Origin: Mesorhizobium sp. WSM4306
Lineage (GTDB): Bacteria > Pseudomonadota > Alphaproteobacteria > Rhizobiales > Rhizobiaceae
Assembly (NCBI RefSeq): GCF_007003975.1
Contig: NZ_VFTC01000002.1
Location: forward strand, 124,001-188,000
Direction of reading: 5' to 3'
Length of the DNA: 64,000 nucleotides
In this document: one piece after another, positions 26,111-35,073 of the stretch
Layout: each line of letters starts with the position of its first letter
Position numbering within the stretch: the first letter of the stretch is position 1
Position numbers and translations under genes: made by a program
The notes under the pieces: generated by a model
What the model was told of the DNA's origin: nothing
Databases searched by the model: none
Seen by the model: only the letters and a program-made list of their open reading frames with translations

Positions 26111-26563
26111 ATGAACGAAGAGATCAGAAACAAAATCGTGACGTTGTTGGACAAGCACCGGGTCATGACGATTGCAACGCTAAGGCCGGACGGCTGGCCG
26201 CAGGCGACGACCGTTGGCTACGTCAACGAGGGCCTTATCCTTTACTTCCTCTGCGGTCTGGAAAGCCAGAAGGCTGCGAATCTGGCGCGAGACGATCGAG
26301 TATCCTTGACCATCGATCACGACACGCCACAGGTGATGGAAATCACCGGACTTTCCATGGCTGCGCGTGCGCAGGCAGTGGCAGACCGGGCCGAAGCAGA
26401 AAAGGTCCTGCGAATGCTGCTGCTAAAGTATCCGGAGCAAGTCTCGCTGCCGGCCCCGATGCCGACTCCGGAGCAGGTGCGCATATTTCGCGTCATGCCT
26501 ACTGTCATCTCGGTGCTCGACTACTCCAAGGGTTTTGGCCACACCGACCTCGTCACCTGCTGA
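26111..26563 (+). CDS. Pyridoxamine 5'-phosphate oxidase-fold flavin protein (copy 2)
   Basis: This 150-aa protein starts MNEEIRNKIVTLLDKHRVMT and has IATLRPDGWPQATTVGYVNE and CGLESQKAANLARDDRVSLTID, the FMN-binding split barrel of the PNPOx-like family. A hydrophobic C-terminal strand follows (VRIFRVMPTVISVLDYSKGFGHTDLV). It is only distantly similar to the copy at 13547. Cofactor and substrate are unknown. Start choice is the only ATG at the family N-terminus. It is preceded by a FixK-type box. Confidence 0.87.
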   Translation: MNEEIRNKIVTLLDKHRVMTIATLRPDGWPQATTVGYVNEGLILYFLCGLESQKAANLARDDRVSLTIDHDTPQVMEITGLSMAARAQAVADRAEAEKVLRMLLLKYPEQVSLPAPMPTPEQVRIFRVMPTVISVLDYSKGFGHTDLVTC

Positions 26564-26705
26564 GCGCTTGGCCGAGTCCGATGTACCAAGTGCCCTCTGA
26601 ACCAGCGACAATGCGTTTGGCGCACACGTGGTCGTCCCTTGGCGCCGCACGGGCAAGGAGACCTATGCTGCCATTTACCACCGGACATCTGACGGTCTGC
26701 GCGTC

Positions 26706-27140
26706 CTACCATCTGTCCGTCTGGTCCGCATGAGACGCCTCAACTTCGATGACCAAAACACCGGCATTTCTTGATTGAAGCACCATGTTGGCCGTGCCTC
26801 TTCCACCCGGAAACGCGAAGACCAGATCGGGAGTGCCTTCGTCTAGCATTTGCTTGTTTCGGATCGGCCCGGCTGCGCGGCGATGAGTTTCCCAATCGGC
26901 TGGGAAAGCCCGTACGGGAATCTGCCGGCTTTCGGCCCAAGCTCCAGCCAGACGGTCGGCGCCAATAGCATCCCCATGAACGACTATTGAGAAATGGTGC
27001 TCCCCATTCAACCGATCAAGCACTTGGTACAACAGGCAGCGCTCTCTGGCAGCCTTGTTTATATCGAAGTCACTTTGCAGATCTGTGGTGCCCGTGGGAG
27101 GGACTCCGAATCCGCGACCTCCACACACAAGAACGATCAT
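26706..27140 (-). CDS. DUF2493/YspA-like SLOG-family protein
   Basis: This 144-aa protein has a Rossmann-like start [34 protein letters not shown] in the middle and [16 protein letters not shown] near the end. These are the nucleotide-binding loops of the DUF2493/YspA branch of the SLOG superfamily, proposed to bind nucleotide-derived ligands or process modified nucleotides. Such genes are often on phages and mobile DNA. The start at 27140 follows GGAAGG. It is flanked by short gaps with no other recognisable gene. Confidence 0.8.
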   Translation of the reverse strand: MIVLVCGGRGFGVPPTGTTDLQSDFDINKAARERCLLYQVLDRLNGEHHFSIVVHGDAIGADRLAGAWAESRQIPVRAFPADWETHRRAAGPIRNKQMLDEGTPDLVFAFPGGRGTANMVLQSRNAGVLVIEVEASHADQTDRW

Positions 27141-27347
27141 CGGACCTTCCGAAACCTGGAGCAGAGACGCGTCGGTCACTCATTCTCAGTTGACCTTCGG
27201 TCGTATCGCGTTGCCCATTATCTCTGCGAAGAACTCTTCAATTGTGTCAGCCGTAGGTTTCTGGTTTTCAATTGCCAGTCTGGCTGGACGCGGCCGGATC
27301 GGCACTCCGGTTGATTTTTCACCCGAAATATGCTCGTTCTCCCGCCC

Positions 27348-27737
27348 ATGAAAAAACTATTCCTTGCGGTCCTGGCCTCGGTGACGCTGGCCGGGCCCGC
27401 CTACGCTATGGACGCCGCCTTGCGCGCCGGCCTGCTGAAACTCGATCCGCAGACCCGGCTGGAACAGAGATGCGATGCAGAGGTGCTCGACCGCATCAGC
27501 CATGACGATCACAAGTACAAGGCCGACCGCGTCGTCGCCTATGCCTTTGCGACGCCGGAAATGAAAGCCGATGCCATCCGCAGCCCGGGTGCGGCCTTCC
27601 GCAGCAAGGGGCAATGGTACCGGTTGAAGTTCAAATGTGAGACGGCGCCGGACCATATGGAGGTCCTGCAGTTCCGTTACCGCATCGGTGACGAGATCCC
27701 GGAAGCCGACTGGGCGAAGTACAATCTCTACGACTGA
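27348..27737 (+). CDS. DUF930-family secreted protein
   Basis: This 129-aa protein has a signal peptide (MKKLFLAVLASVTLAGPAYA, cleavage after residue 20) and a mature domain with LLKLDPQTRLEQRCDAEVLDRI, DRVVAYAF, AFRSKGQWYRLKFKCETA and a terminal EADWAKYNLYD, matching the DUF930 family of rhizobial periplasmic proteins. Two cysteines could pair. Function is unknown. The ATG at 27348 is chosen at the signal peptide start; an earlier in-frame ATG at 27330 would spoil it. Confidence 0.85.
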   Translation: MKKLFLAVLASVTLAGPAYAMDAALRAGLLKLDPQTRLEQRCDAEVLDRISHDDHKYKADRVVAYAFATPEMKADAIRSPGAAFRSKGQWYRLKFKCETAPDHMEVLQFRYRIGDEIPEADWAKYNLYD

Positions 27738-27900
27738 ATTTTCCAAAACCAGAACTCTCTCCGGCAGAACGAGCTTTCGCTATTCCTGTGGTTTTTTGGC
27801 CTTGCCCGTAGGGTTCTCTTGACGCGCGGGAAGCATACACGATAGGGCGTCGGCATATCCGACGACGAACACGCGGCGAATAACAGGGGGCCTCCGGTCG

Positions 27901-28560
27901 ATGGACATTTTCAGCGCCGCAAGCATGACAGCCCTCCTCCAGGTCATCGCCATCGATCTGGTGCTTGCCGGTGACAACGCCATCGTCATTGGCCTTGCCG
28001 CAGCCGGCCTGCCGGTCGAGCAGCGCAAGAAGGCCATCCTTATCGGTGTCCTGGCTGCAACTGTGCTGCGCATCCTGTTTGCCGCCGTCACCGTCAAGCT
28101 GTTGGCAATCGTCGGCCTGCTGCTGGCCGGTGGCATCCTTTTGTTGTGGGTGTGCTGGAAGATGTGGCGCGAGCTGCGGACGTCCCATGCCGACGAGCAG
28201 GAGGCGACCGAGGCGCTGGCCAATGCCGATCTCGACGGCGACAAGACGGTTGCGACCGGCAAGGCGCGCAAGACGCTCGGCCAGGCAGCGCTGCAGATCG
28301 TCGTCGCCGATGTCTCGATGTCGCTCGACAATGTGCTGGCGGTCGCGGGTGCGGCGCGCGATCATTTCCCGGTGCTGGTCATTGGCCTGGTGCTGTCGAT
28401 CGCGCTGATGGGCCTTGCCGCGAGCTTCATCGCCAGATTGCTGCACCGTTACCGCTGGATTGCCTATGTCGGCCTGGCGATCATCCTCTATGTCGCGCTG
28501 GATATGGTTTATCGCGGCATCGTCGAAGTCGCTCCGCATGTGACCAACGCGGTGAGTTGA
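27901..28560 (+). CDS. TerC/YjbE-family integral membrane protein
   Basis: This 219-aa protein has seven predicted helices with the family motifs IDLVLAGDNAIVIGLAAAGL near the N-terminus and VVADVSMSLDNVLAVAG in the second half; the two acidic D-N pairs are typical of TerC-like metal exporters (Mn2+ in characterised relatives). The loop from about 95 to 125 is polar. The 163-bp leader was inspected for a yybP-ykoY manganese riboswitch, but no convincing match was seen. Confidence 0.88.
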   Translation: MDIFSAASMTALLQVIAIDLVLAGDNAIVIGLAAAGLPVEQRKKAILIGVLAATVLRILFAAVTVKLLAIVGLLLAGGILLLWVCWKMWRELRTSHADEQEATEALANADLDGDKTVATGKARKTLGQAALQIVVADVSMSLDNVLAVAGAARDHFPVLVIGLVLSIALMGLAASFIARLLHRYRWIAYVGLAIILYVALDMVYRGIVEVAPHVTNAVS

Positions 28561-28694
28561 CACATTTCCTGCAATATCGAGCCGGTTTCGAGGGCGATCA
28601 CCGTGCGTTTTGCCGCATGAAGGGCGTGCCCATACCATTGCCGCAATAAGTGTGGTACTGCGCGGCCAATCCTGAAAAACCCGGAAAACGCTTT

Positions 28695-30008
28695 ATGTCC
28701 GCCCCACGCGTGAGTTTCGTCAGCCTTGGATGCCCGAAGGCCCTTGTGGATTCCGAGCGCATCATCACGCGCCTGCGCGCCGAGGGCTATGAGATCGCGC
28801 GCAAGCATGACGGCGCCGATCTGGTCGTCGTCAACACCTGCGGCTTCCTCGATTCGGCACGCGACGAGTCGCTCAATGCCATCGGTTCGGCGCTTTCGGA
28901 AAACGGCAGGGTCATCGTCACCGGCTGCCTTGGCGCCGAGCCGGACGTGATCCGCGAAAAGCACCCCAACGTGCTCGCCATCACCGGTCCACAGGCCTAT
29001 GAGAGCGTGATGGCGGCAGTGCACGAGGCGGCGCCTCCCAGCCACGATCCCTATATCGACCTGTTGCCGCCGCAAGGCGTGAAGCTGACGCCGCGCCACT
29101 ACGCCTATCTGAAGATTTCGGAAGGCTGCAACAACCGCTGCACCTTCTGCATCATTCCCGCACTGCGCGGTGACCTCGTCTCGCGGCCGGCGGCCGATGT
29201 GCTGCGCGAGGCCGAGAAACTCGCCAAGGCCGGCGTCAAGGAATTGCTGGTCATTTCGCAGGACACCAGCGCCTACGGCATCGACATCAAGTACCAGACC
29301 TCGATGTTCGGCGACCGCGAAGTGCGGGCGAAGTTCCTCGACCTGTCGGAGGAACTGGGCAAGCTCGGCATCTGGGTGCGCATGCACTATGTCTATCCCT
29401 ACCCGCATGTCGCCGACGTCATTCCGCTGATGGCCGAAGGCAAGATCCTTCCCTATCTCGACATCCCTTTCCAGCACGCCTCGCCGCAGGTGCTGAAGAA
29501 CATGCGCCGGCCCGCCCATGGCGAAAAGACGCTGGAGCGCATTCGCGGCTGGCGTGAAGTGTGCCCGGACCTCGCGATACGCTCGACCTTCATAGTCGGT
29601 TTTCCCGGCGAGACGGAAGACGATTTCCAGATGCTGCTCGACTGGCTGGACGAGGCCAAGATCGACCGCGCCGGCTGTTTCAAATACGAGCCGGTCCGGG
29701 GCGCCCGCTCCAATGATCTCGGCCTCGAACAGGTGCCGCAGGAGATCAAGGAAGCGCGCTGGCATCGCTTCATGCAGCGCCAGCAGAAGATCTCGGCAAC
29801 GCAGCTGGCCAAGAAGGTCGGCAAGCGCCTGCCGGTGTTGATCGACGAGGCGCATGGCACCTCGGCCAAGGGCCGCACCAAATACGATGCGCCCGAGATC
29901 GACGGTTCGGTGCACATCCAGTCGCGCCGCCCGCTGCGCCAAGGCGACATCGTCACCGTCAAGATCGACCGCGCCGACGCCTACGATCTTTACGGTTCAG
30001 CGGTTTAG
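28695..30008 (+). CDS. rimO: RimO, ribosomal protein S12 methylthiotransferase
   Basis: This 437-aa radical-SAM enzyme adds a methylthio group to an aspartate of ribosomal protein S12. It has the N-terminal UPF0004 cluster (Cys13, Cys49, Cys78), the radical SAM cluster [10 protein letters not shown] (Cys145, Cys149, Cys152), [14 protein letters not shown] and a C-terminal TRAM domain. [16 protein letters not shown] and [11 protein letters not shown] distinguish RimO from MiaB. The start at 28695 gives the normal N-terminus. A hairpin terminator follows. Confidence 0.96.
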   Translation: MSAPRVSFVSLGCPKALVDSERIITRLRAEGYEIARKHDGADLVVVNTCGFLDSARDESLNAIGSALSENGRVIVTGCLGAEPDVIREKHPNVLAITGPQAYESVMAAVHEAAPPSHDPYIDLLPPQGVKLTPRHYAYLKISEGCNNRCTFCIIPALRGDLVSRPAADVLREAEKLAKAGVKELLVISQDTSAYGIDIKYQTSMFGDREVRAKFLDLSEELGKLGIWVRMHYVYPYPHVADVIPLMAEGKILPYLDIPFQHASPQVLKNMRRPAHGEKTLERIRGWREVCPDLAIRSTFIVGFPGETEDDFQMLLDWLDEAKIDRAGCFKYEPVRGARSNDLGLEQVPQEIKEARWHRFMQRQQKISATQLAKKVGKRLPVLIDEAHGTSAKGRTKYDAPEIDGSVHIQSRRPLRQGDIVTVKIDRADAYDLYGSAV

Positions 30009-30020
30009 AAAACCGCCGAA

Positions 30021-30040
30021 AGGGCGCCTCTCGGCGCCCT
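30021..30040. terminator. Terminator hairpin after rimO
   Basis: AGGGCGCC and GGCGCCCT pair perfectly around a TCTC loop. It lies between convergent rimO and the 147-aa gene, so it may serve both. Confidence 0.75.
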
Positions 30041-30082
30041 CGGATTTTGGCACACCCCTGGTAAGGCGGTGTTGCGTTTTCT

Positions 30083-30526
30083 TCAGAGCTTGACCGATTC
30101 CATTGCGGCCAGCGACCGATCGATCGCCTGATTGAGGGTCTTGTCCAGCCGCGTGCCCGCCGAGCCAGCCGCGACCACGGACAGCCGTGCAGCAAATCCC
30201 AGATGATAGTCTACGAACCATTCGGGGTGCGGCTCGGGCTCCGGGATCGGCGGCCACCACGGGGGAAGCTTCGGCAGCTTCGGTCGCGTCGGGCACCAAT
30301 CGTCGAGGTCGCTCAGCACCCCTTTCATGTCGAGCCCGCCGCGCTCGGCGATCCATGCGTGGCGCACGAATTCGTCGGCAATCGCGGCGCCCAGTTCGTG
30401 AGGCGGGAGCGGCTGAGGATTGAGTGCGATCTGCGCGAGCCGCCCCTGCGGTCCGCGCGGGATGATGTCATAAAAGGCTGGAATGCGTTTGCCGATAATG
30501 GCTAAGAGTTTTTTGCTCAATTGCAT
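30083..30526 (-). CDS. Hypothetical protein with LNPQPLPP motif
   Basis: This 147-aa protein has a basic N-terminus (MQLSKKLLAIIGKRIPAFYDII), the motif IALNPQPLPPHELG, a tryptophan/proline-rich centre (KLPPWWPPIPEPEPHPEW) and a C-terminal helical part. I have seen the NPQPLPP motif in many uncharacterised bacterial proteins but know no function for it. There is no signal peptide or membrane helix. It starts behind GGAGA. Confidence 0.75.
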   Translation of the reverse strand: MQLSKKLLAIIGKRIPAFYDIIPRGPQGRLAQIALNPQPLPPHELGAAIADEFVRHAWIAERGGLDMKGVLSDLDDWCPTRPKLPKLPPWWPPIPEPEPHPEWFVDYHLGFAARLSVVAAGSAGTRLDKTLNQAIDRSLAAMESVKL

Positions 30527-30763
30527 AAGACATTCTCCTGCTAAAATTAGTAACGTCGGCCGATTTCGTCATGCCGCAAGATGAGAATGCAAGTAAAAAG
30601 CAACTTCATCTGTGAAGGGCGTCACGGAACCGTATCACAGACAATTGTGTCCGGTCGGATGCTTCCGCCGCCATTTACCAAATTTCGCGATATTTGCCGC
30701 TGTTGACCCTGTTTCGTCGAGATCTGCGTTATGGTTTCCGGGCCGTAAACGCCGAGACTTCGC

Positions 30764-31864
30764 ATGGATGCCAGACCTGCCCGACAGGATCATATCGCGA
30801 CGCTAGACCTGTTGAGGCTGGCCGCCGCGTTGGCTGTGGTGTTCTTCCATTACTTCTTTCGCGGCGCGGCTGCCGAGGGTGCGCTGGCCGAGGGCTATCC
30901 GAGCGTGGCGCCGTTCGCCCTCTACGGCTATCTCGGCGGAAACCTGTTCTTCCTGATCAGCGGCTTCGTCATTGCCTGGTCGGCGGAAGGCCGCTTCTGG
31001 CAAGAGTTTGCAATCGCACGTTTCGTGCGCCTCTACCCCGGCTACCTCCTGTGCATGACGATCACCTTCGTCATCGTCATGGCTTTCGGTGCACCGCTGT
31101 TTTCAACGTCGCTCGGTCAATATGCAGCCAACCTGTCGATGCTTGCGCCGGCCTTGGGCCAGCCCTTCATGGACGGCGTCTACTGGTCGATCCTGCTCGA
31201 GCTGGTCTTCTACGGCTGGGTGACGCTCGCTCTGCTCGGTGGCGTTTTCCAGAAATGGAAGCTTGGGCTGATCTTCGTCTGGCTGGCGATCTCGGCGTCG
31301 AACGAATTCTTCATCGAAAGCCTTGCGGCAAGGCTGCTGTTCCTCACCGAATTCGGTCCGTTCTTCGCCGCTGGCGTGCTCGTCCACCACATCCATGCGC
31401 ACGGCCGCTCCTTGACAGCCCTGCTACTGCTTGGTGCGGCCTTTCTTCTGTCCTGCAGCACGCTGTCCGTGACGAAGCAGTGGATGCTGAACGAATATGG
31501 CATTGCCGTTTCGCAGCCGCATCTGGTGGTTGCCAACATCGTCATGCATTCCCTGCTGATCGGTGCGATCCTGCTGCGCAGCCGTGTCGTGCCGTCCGCA
31601 ATGACGCTGGCGCTGGGCGGGCTGACCTACCCGCTTTATCTCCTGCACCAGAAAATCGGCTATATCGCCATCAATACCGCCGCACCTTTGGTCGGCAAAT
31701 GGGCTGCTGGCCTGGGCTGCGTCGCGCTCATGGTTCTGCTTTCCTGGGCGGTCTGGCAGTATTTCGAACGGCCGGCCCAGCGCCCGGTGAAGGCCTGGAT
31801 CGGTGGCGCGCTCGATACCGCGCTGGCTCGGTTTCGCGGCAGAAGCGCACAGCCCGCGAAATGA
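30764..31864 (+). CDS. Acyltransferase 3 family membrane protein
   Basis: This 366-aa protein has about ten membrane helices. The N-terminus IATLDLLRLAAALAVVFFHYFF has the conserved Arg and His of the acyltransferase 3 family; LGGNLFFLISGFVIAWSAEGR and FAIARFVRLYPGYLLC follow as usual. Members O-acetylate or O-succinylate surface polysaccharides, lipids or Nod factors. The acceptor cannot be told from context. It ends in a strong bidirectional terminator. Confidence 0.92.
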   Translation: MDARPARQDHIATLDLLRLAAALAVVFFHYFFRGAAAEGALAEGYPSVAPFALYGYLGGNLFFLISGFVIAWSAEGRFWQEFAIARFVRLYPGYLLCMTITFVIVMAFGAPLFSTSLGQYAANLSMLAPALGQPFMDGVYWSILLELVFYGWVTLALLGGVFQKWKLGLIFVWLAISASNEFFIESLAARLLFLTEFGPFFAAGVLVHHIHAHGRSLTALLLLGAAFLLSCSTLSVTKQWMLNEYGIAVSQPHLVVANIVMHSLLIGAILLRSRVVPSAMTLALGGLTYPLYLLHQKIGYIAINTAAPLVGKWAAGLGCVALMVLLSWAVWQYFERPAQRPVKAWIGGALDTALARFRGRSAQPAK

Positions 31865-31891
31865 AAAAGGGCGCCAGAGGGCGCCCTTTTT
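31864..31891. terminator. Strong bidirectional terminator
   Basis: AAAAAGGGCGCC and GGCGCCCTTTTT form a perfect 12-bp inverted repeat with an AGAG loop, between the convergent acyltransferase and BMP-family genes. Confidence 0.92.
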
Positions 31892-31909
31892 GCTTTGTAT
31901 TTCCTAGGC

Positions 31910-32977
31910 TTACTGCGGCAGCTTGTCGTCGACGCCCTTCACATAGAAGTTCATGCCGAGCAGCGTGCCGTCGTCGGCGACTTCGCCGTCCTTGAGCCAC
32001 GGCGTGCCATCCTGCTTGGCGACCGGACCTGTGAAGGGGTTCCAGCCATCGGCGATCTTCTTGGCGGTTGCCTCGGCCATCGCCTTTACATCGTCGGGCA
32101 TGTTGGTGAACGGCGCCAGCTTGACGGCGCCGTCCTTGATGCCCAGCCAGACATTGTCCGGCTTCCAGGTGCCGTCCAGCGCCGCTTGCACGCGGCTGAT
32201 GTAGTACGGGCCCCATTCGTCGGTGAGCGAGGTCAGCTGTGCGTTCGGCGCAAACTTGATCATGTCGGAGGACTGGCCGAATCCGTGCAGCTTGCGCTCT
32301 TCCGCCACCTGAAGGGCGGCGGTGGAATCGGTGTGCTGGACAATGATGTCGGCGCCCTGATCAAACAGCGCCTTGGCGGCGTCGGCTTCCTTGCCCGGAT
32401 CGAACCAGGAGTTCACCCAGACGATCTTGGCCTTGAAGTTCGGGTTGACCGACTGCGCGCCGAGCATGAAGGAGTTGATGCCCATCACCACTTCGGGGAT
32501 TGGGAAGGAAACAATGTAGCCGGCCACCCCTGCCTTCGATTCCTTGGCGGCAATCTGGCCGAGCACATAGCGGCCTTCATAGAAGCGCGCATTGTAGATG
32601 CCGAGATTGTCACCGGTCTTGTAGCCGGTGGCGTGCTCGAACATCACCTTCGGGAATTTCTTGGCGACCTTCACTTCCGGATCCATGAAGCCGAAGGAGG
32701 TGCCGAAGATGATCTTGCAGCCTTCGCGGGCCAGACGCTCGAAAGCGCGGTCGGCGTCGGGGCCTTCCGAGACGTTTTCAAGATAGGCGGTCTCGACCTT
32801 GTCGCCGAGCGCCTTCTCCACCTCGAGGCGACCCTGGTCGTGCTGGTAGGAATAGCCGAAATCACCGATCGGGCCGGTGTAAACCCAGCACGCTTTCAGC
32901 TTGTCGGCCGCCTGCGCCGACACTGCCAGCGACATGACGGCGGTCGTGGTCATAAGAGCAATAAGCAGTTTTTTCAT
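31910..32977 (-). CDS. BMP-family ABC transporter substrate-binding protein
   Basis: This 355-aa periplasmic binding protein has a signal peptide (cleavage about residue 23, SAQAADK) and the BMP/Med fold: KACWVYTGPIGDFGYSYQHDQGR, IIFGTSFGFMDP, MFEHATGY, GADIIVQHTDSTAALQVAEE. It lacks a lipobox. The family binds purine nucleosides. It is the last gene of a four-gene importer operon (ATPase, permease, permease, binding protein). Confidence 0.93.
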   Translation of the reverse strand: MKKLLIALMTTTAVMSLAVSAQAADKLKACWVYTGPIGDFGYSYQHDQGRLEVEKALGDKVETAYLENVSEGPDADRAFERLAREGCKIIFGTSFGFMDPEVKVAKKFPKVMFEHATGYKTGDNLGIYNARFYEGRYVLGQIAAKESKAGVAGYIVSFPIPEVVMGINSFMLGAQSVNPNFKAKIVWVNSWFDPGKEADAAKALFDQGADIIVQHTDSTAALQVAEERKLHGFGQSSDMIKFAPNAQLTSLTDEWGPYYISRVQAALDGTWKPDNVWLGIKDGAVKLAPFTNMPDDVKAMAEATAKKIADGWNPFTGPVAKQDGTPWLKDGEVADDGTLLGMNFYVKGVDDKLPQ

Positions 32978-33028
32978 TGTGTTACCTCTCTGAGTTTAGC
33001 CTTGGAGCTTTCCCGTTTGTTTTTATTG

Positions 33029-33949
33029 TCAACGATCCGGAACGAATGGCTGCCCCAAGGAAGCCGGCGTGTTCATCATCGTCAGACGCTTGTTGCGCGA
33101 GATTAGAACGAGAACCACGACGGTTGCCAGATAGGGCAGAGAAGAAAGCAGCTGCGAAGGCACCGGAATGCCAAAAGCCTGTGCATGAAGCTGACCGATC
33201 CAGACCGCGCCGAAAATGTAGGCGCCGGCCAGCACCCGCCACGGCCGCCAGGAGGCGAAGACGACCAGCGCCAGCGCGATCCAGCCGCGGCCGGCTGTCA
33301 TGTTCTCCACCCATTGCGGGGTATAGACAAGCGACAGGTGGCCGCCGGCAAGGCCGGCGCAGGCGCCGCCGAAGATGACGGCGAGATAGCGGTAACGGAT
33401 GACCTTGATGCCAAGCGCGTGCGCCGACGTGTGGCTGTCGCCGATCGAGCGCAGCGTCAGCCCGGTGCGGGTCTTGAAAAGGAACCACATGACGGCGGCG
33501 GTGAGCGCGATCGAGATGTAGAAGATCGGATCCTGGCCGAACAGCAACCTGCCCACCACAGGAATGTCGGTCAGCACCGGAATGTAGAGATTTGGCAGCC
33601 GCTCGCCGGGTTGGCCGACAAAGCTGGTGCCCATCATGCCGGACAGGCCGAGGCCAAGCAGCGTCAACGACAGGCCGGTCGCCACCTGGTTGGTAGCGAG
33701 CGACAGCGTCATGACCGCAAACAGCAGCGAGAATACCGCGCCCATGGCGATTGCCGCGAGCAGGCCGATCCAGGGCGATCCCGTGAGATAGCCGGCGCCG
33801 AAGCCGCCGACGGCACCCATGATCATCATGCCTTCGACGCCGAGGTTGAGGACGCCGGAGCGCTCGACCACCAGTTCGCCGATGGCCGCGATCAGCAACG
33901 GCGTCGCCGCCGTGGCGATGGTCAAAAGGATGTTGACGGTGATGTCCAT
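33029..33949 (-). CDS. Nucleoside-type ABC transporter permease (NupQ-like)
   Basis: This 306-aa BPD_transp_2 permease has eight or more helices and the family opening ATPLLIAAIGELVVERSGVLNLGVEGMM, plus TGLTLRSIGDSHTSAHALGI in the cytoplasmic loop that contacts the ATPase. Its ATG shares one base with the stop of the other permease gene (TGATG), so translation is coupled. A 51-bp gap separates it from the binding-protein gene. Confidence 0.93.
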   Translation of the reverse strand: MDITVNILLTIATAATPLLIAAIGELVVERSGVLNLGVEGMMIMGAVGGFGAGYLTGSPWIGLLAAIAMGAVFSLLFAVMTLSLATNQVATGLSLTLLGLGLSGMMGTSFVGQPGERLPNLYIPVLTDIPVVGRLLFGQDPIFYISIALTAAVMWFLFKTRTGLTLRSIGDSHTSAHALGIKVIRYRYLAVIFGGACAGLAGGHLSLVYTPQWVENMTAGRGWIALALVVFASWRPWRVLAGAYIFGAVWIGQLHAQAFGIPVPSQLLSSLPYLATVVVLVLISRNKRLTMMNTPASLGQPFVPDR

Positions 33950-35073
33950 CAGCGGGCTTCCTTCAACTTCGGCGCAGCATCGAGTTTTGCAGCGCCCTTC
34001 GCCAGCGCCATGCCGACGAGACGAATGCGGTAGTGGATGAGGGTGTCGCAACCGAGCACGAAGAACAAAAGCATGCCCTGGAACACACGCGCCACCTTGT
34101 CGGAGATGCCGAGCGCGCTCTGCACCGCCTCGCCGCCGAGATAGGTCAACGCCAGCACCAGCCCGGCGGCGACGATGCCGAGCGGATTAAGCCGGCCGAG
34201 GAAGGCGACAATGATGGCGGTGAAGCCATAGCCGGGCGAAATCACCGGTTGCAGTTGGCCGATGGCGCCAGAGACTTCCGAGATGCCGGCAAGCCCCGCC
34301 AGCGCCCCCGACAGCAGGAAGGCGAAGAAGACCATGCGGTTGAGGCCGAAGCCGGCGAAGCGCCCTGCCCGCGGGCTGGAGCCGAGCACGCGGACCTCAA
34401 AACCCTTGAGCAGGCGGCTCATCAGCACCCAGATCAGCACGGCGGCGACAAGCGCAAAGACAAAACCCCAATTGGCGCGGCCGGCATCCGGCATCAGCTC
34501 CGGCAAAACGGCCGAGTCGTTGAACTGGATCGTCTGCGGGAAACCGTGGCCCTGCGGATCGCGCCAGGGACCGCGCACCAACCAGTCGAGGAACAGCTGG
34601 GCGACATAGACCAGCATCAGGCTGGTCAGAATCTCGTTGGTGCCGAAGCGCGTCTTCAGCAGAGCCGGGATAGCTGCATAGGCGGCGCCACCGACCATGC
34701 CGAACAACAGCATCAGCGGCAGCACCAGTGGCCCTTCGAACCCAGGGAACAGCACCGGAATGGCCGAGCCGAAAATGCCGCCGAGGATGAACTGGCCTTC
34801 GGCGCCGATGTTCCAGATGTTGGCCTTGTAGCAGACCGACAGGCCGACCGCGATCAGGATCAAAGGGGCGGCCTTGATCGCCAGCTCATGCAGCTGCCAG
34901 ACCTGGCTGATCGGCTCGATGAAGTAGATTTCGAATGCATTCAACGGGTTGACGCCGAGCAGCGCGAACAGAATCGCGCCGGCAATCATCGTCAGGCCGA
35001 AGGCGATGAAGGGCGACAGCGCCGAAAACAGCATCGAGCGCTGCGGGCGTTTGACGAGTTCGAGGCGCATCAT
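33949..35073 (-). CDS. Nucleoside-type ABC transporter permease (NupP-like)
   Basis: This 374-aa BPD_transp_2 permease has helices across its length and the typical segments ANIWNIGAEGQFILGGIFGS, TRFGTNEILTSLMLVYVAQ and LGSSPRAGRFAGFGLNRMVFFAF. It starts ATGATG, overlapping the ATPase stop (ATGA). It pairs with the permease at 33029 to form the channel of the importer. Confidence 0.93.
   Translation of the reverse strand: MMRLELVKRPQRSMLFSALSPFIAFGLTMIAGAILFALLGVNPLNAFEIYFIEPISQVWQLHELAIKAAPLILIAVGLSVCYKANIWNIGAEGQFILGGIFGSAIPVLFPGFEGPLVLPLMLLFGMVGGAAYAAIPALLKTRFGTNEILTSLMLVYVAQLFLDWLVRGPWRDPQGHGFPQTIQFNDSAVLPELMPDAGRANWGFVFALVAAVLIWVLMSRLLKGFEVRVLGSSPRAGRFAGFGLNRMVFFAFLLSGALAGLAGISEVSGAIGQLQPVISPGYGFTAIIVAFLGRLNPLGIVAAGLVLALTYLGGEAVQSALGISDKVARVFQGMLLFFVLGCDTLIHYRIRLVGMALAKGAAKLDAAPKLKEAR

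Noticed and set aside
27738..27900. Possible yybP-ykoY manganese riboswitch before the TerC-like gene
   Set aside because: The conserved internal-loop sequences of that riboswitch could not be found by eye.
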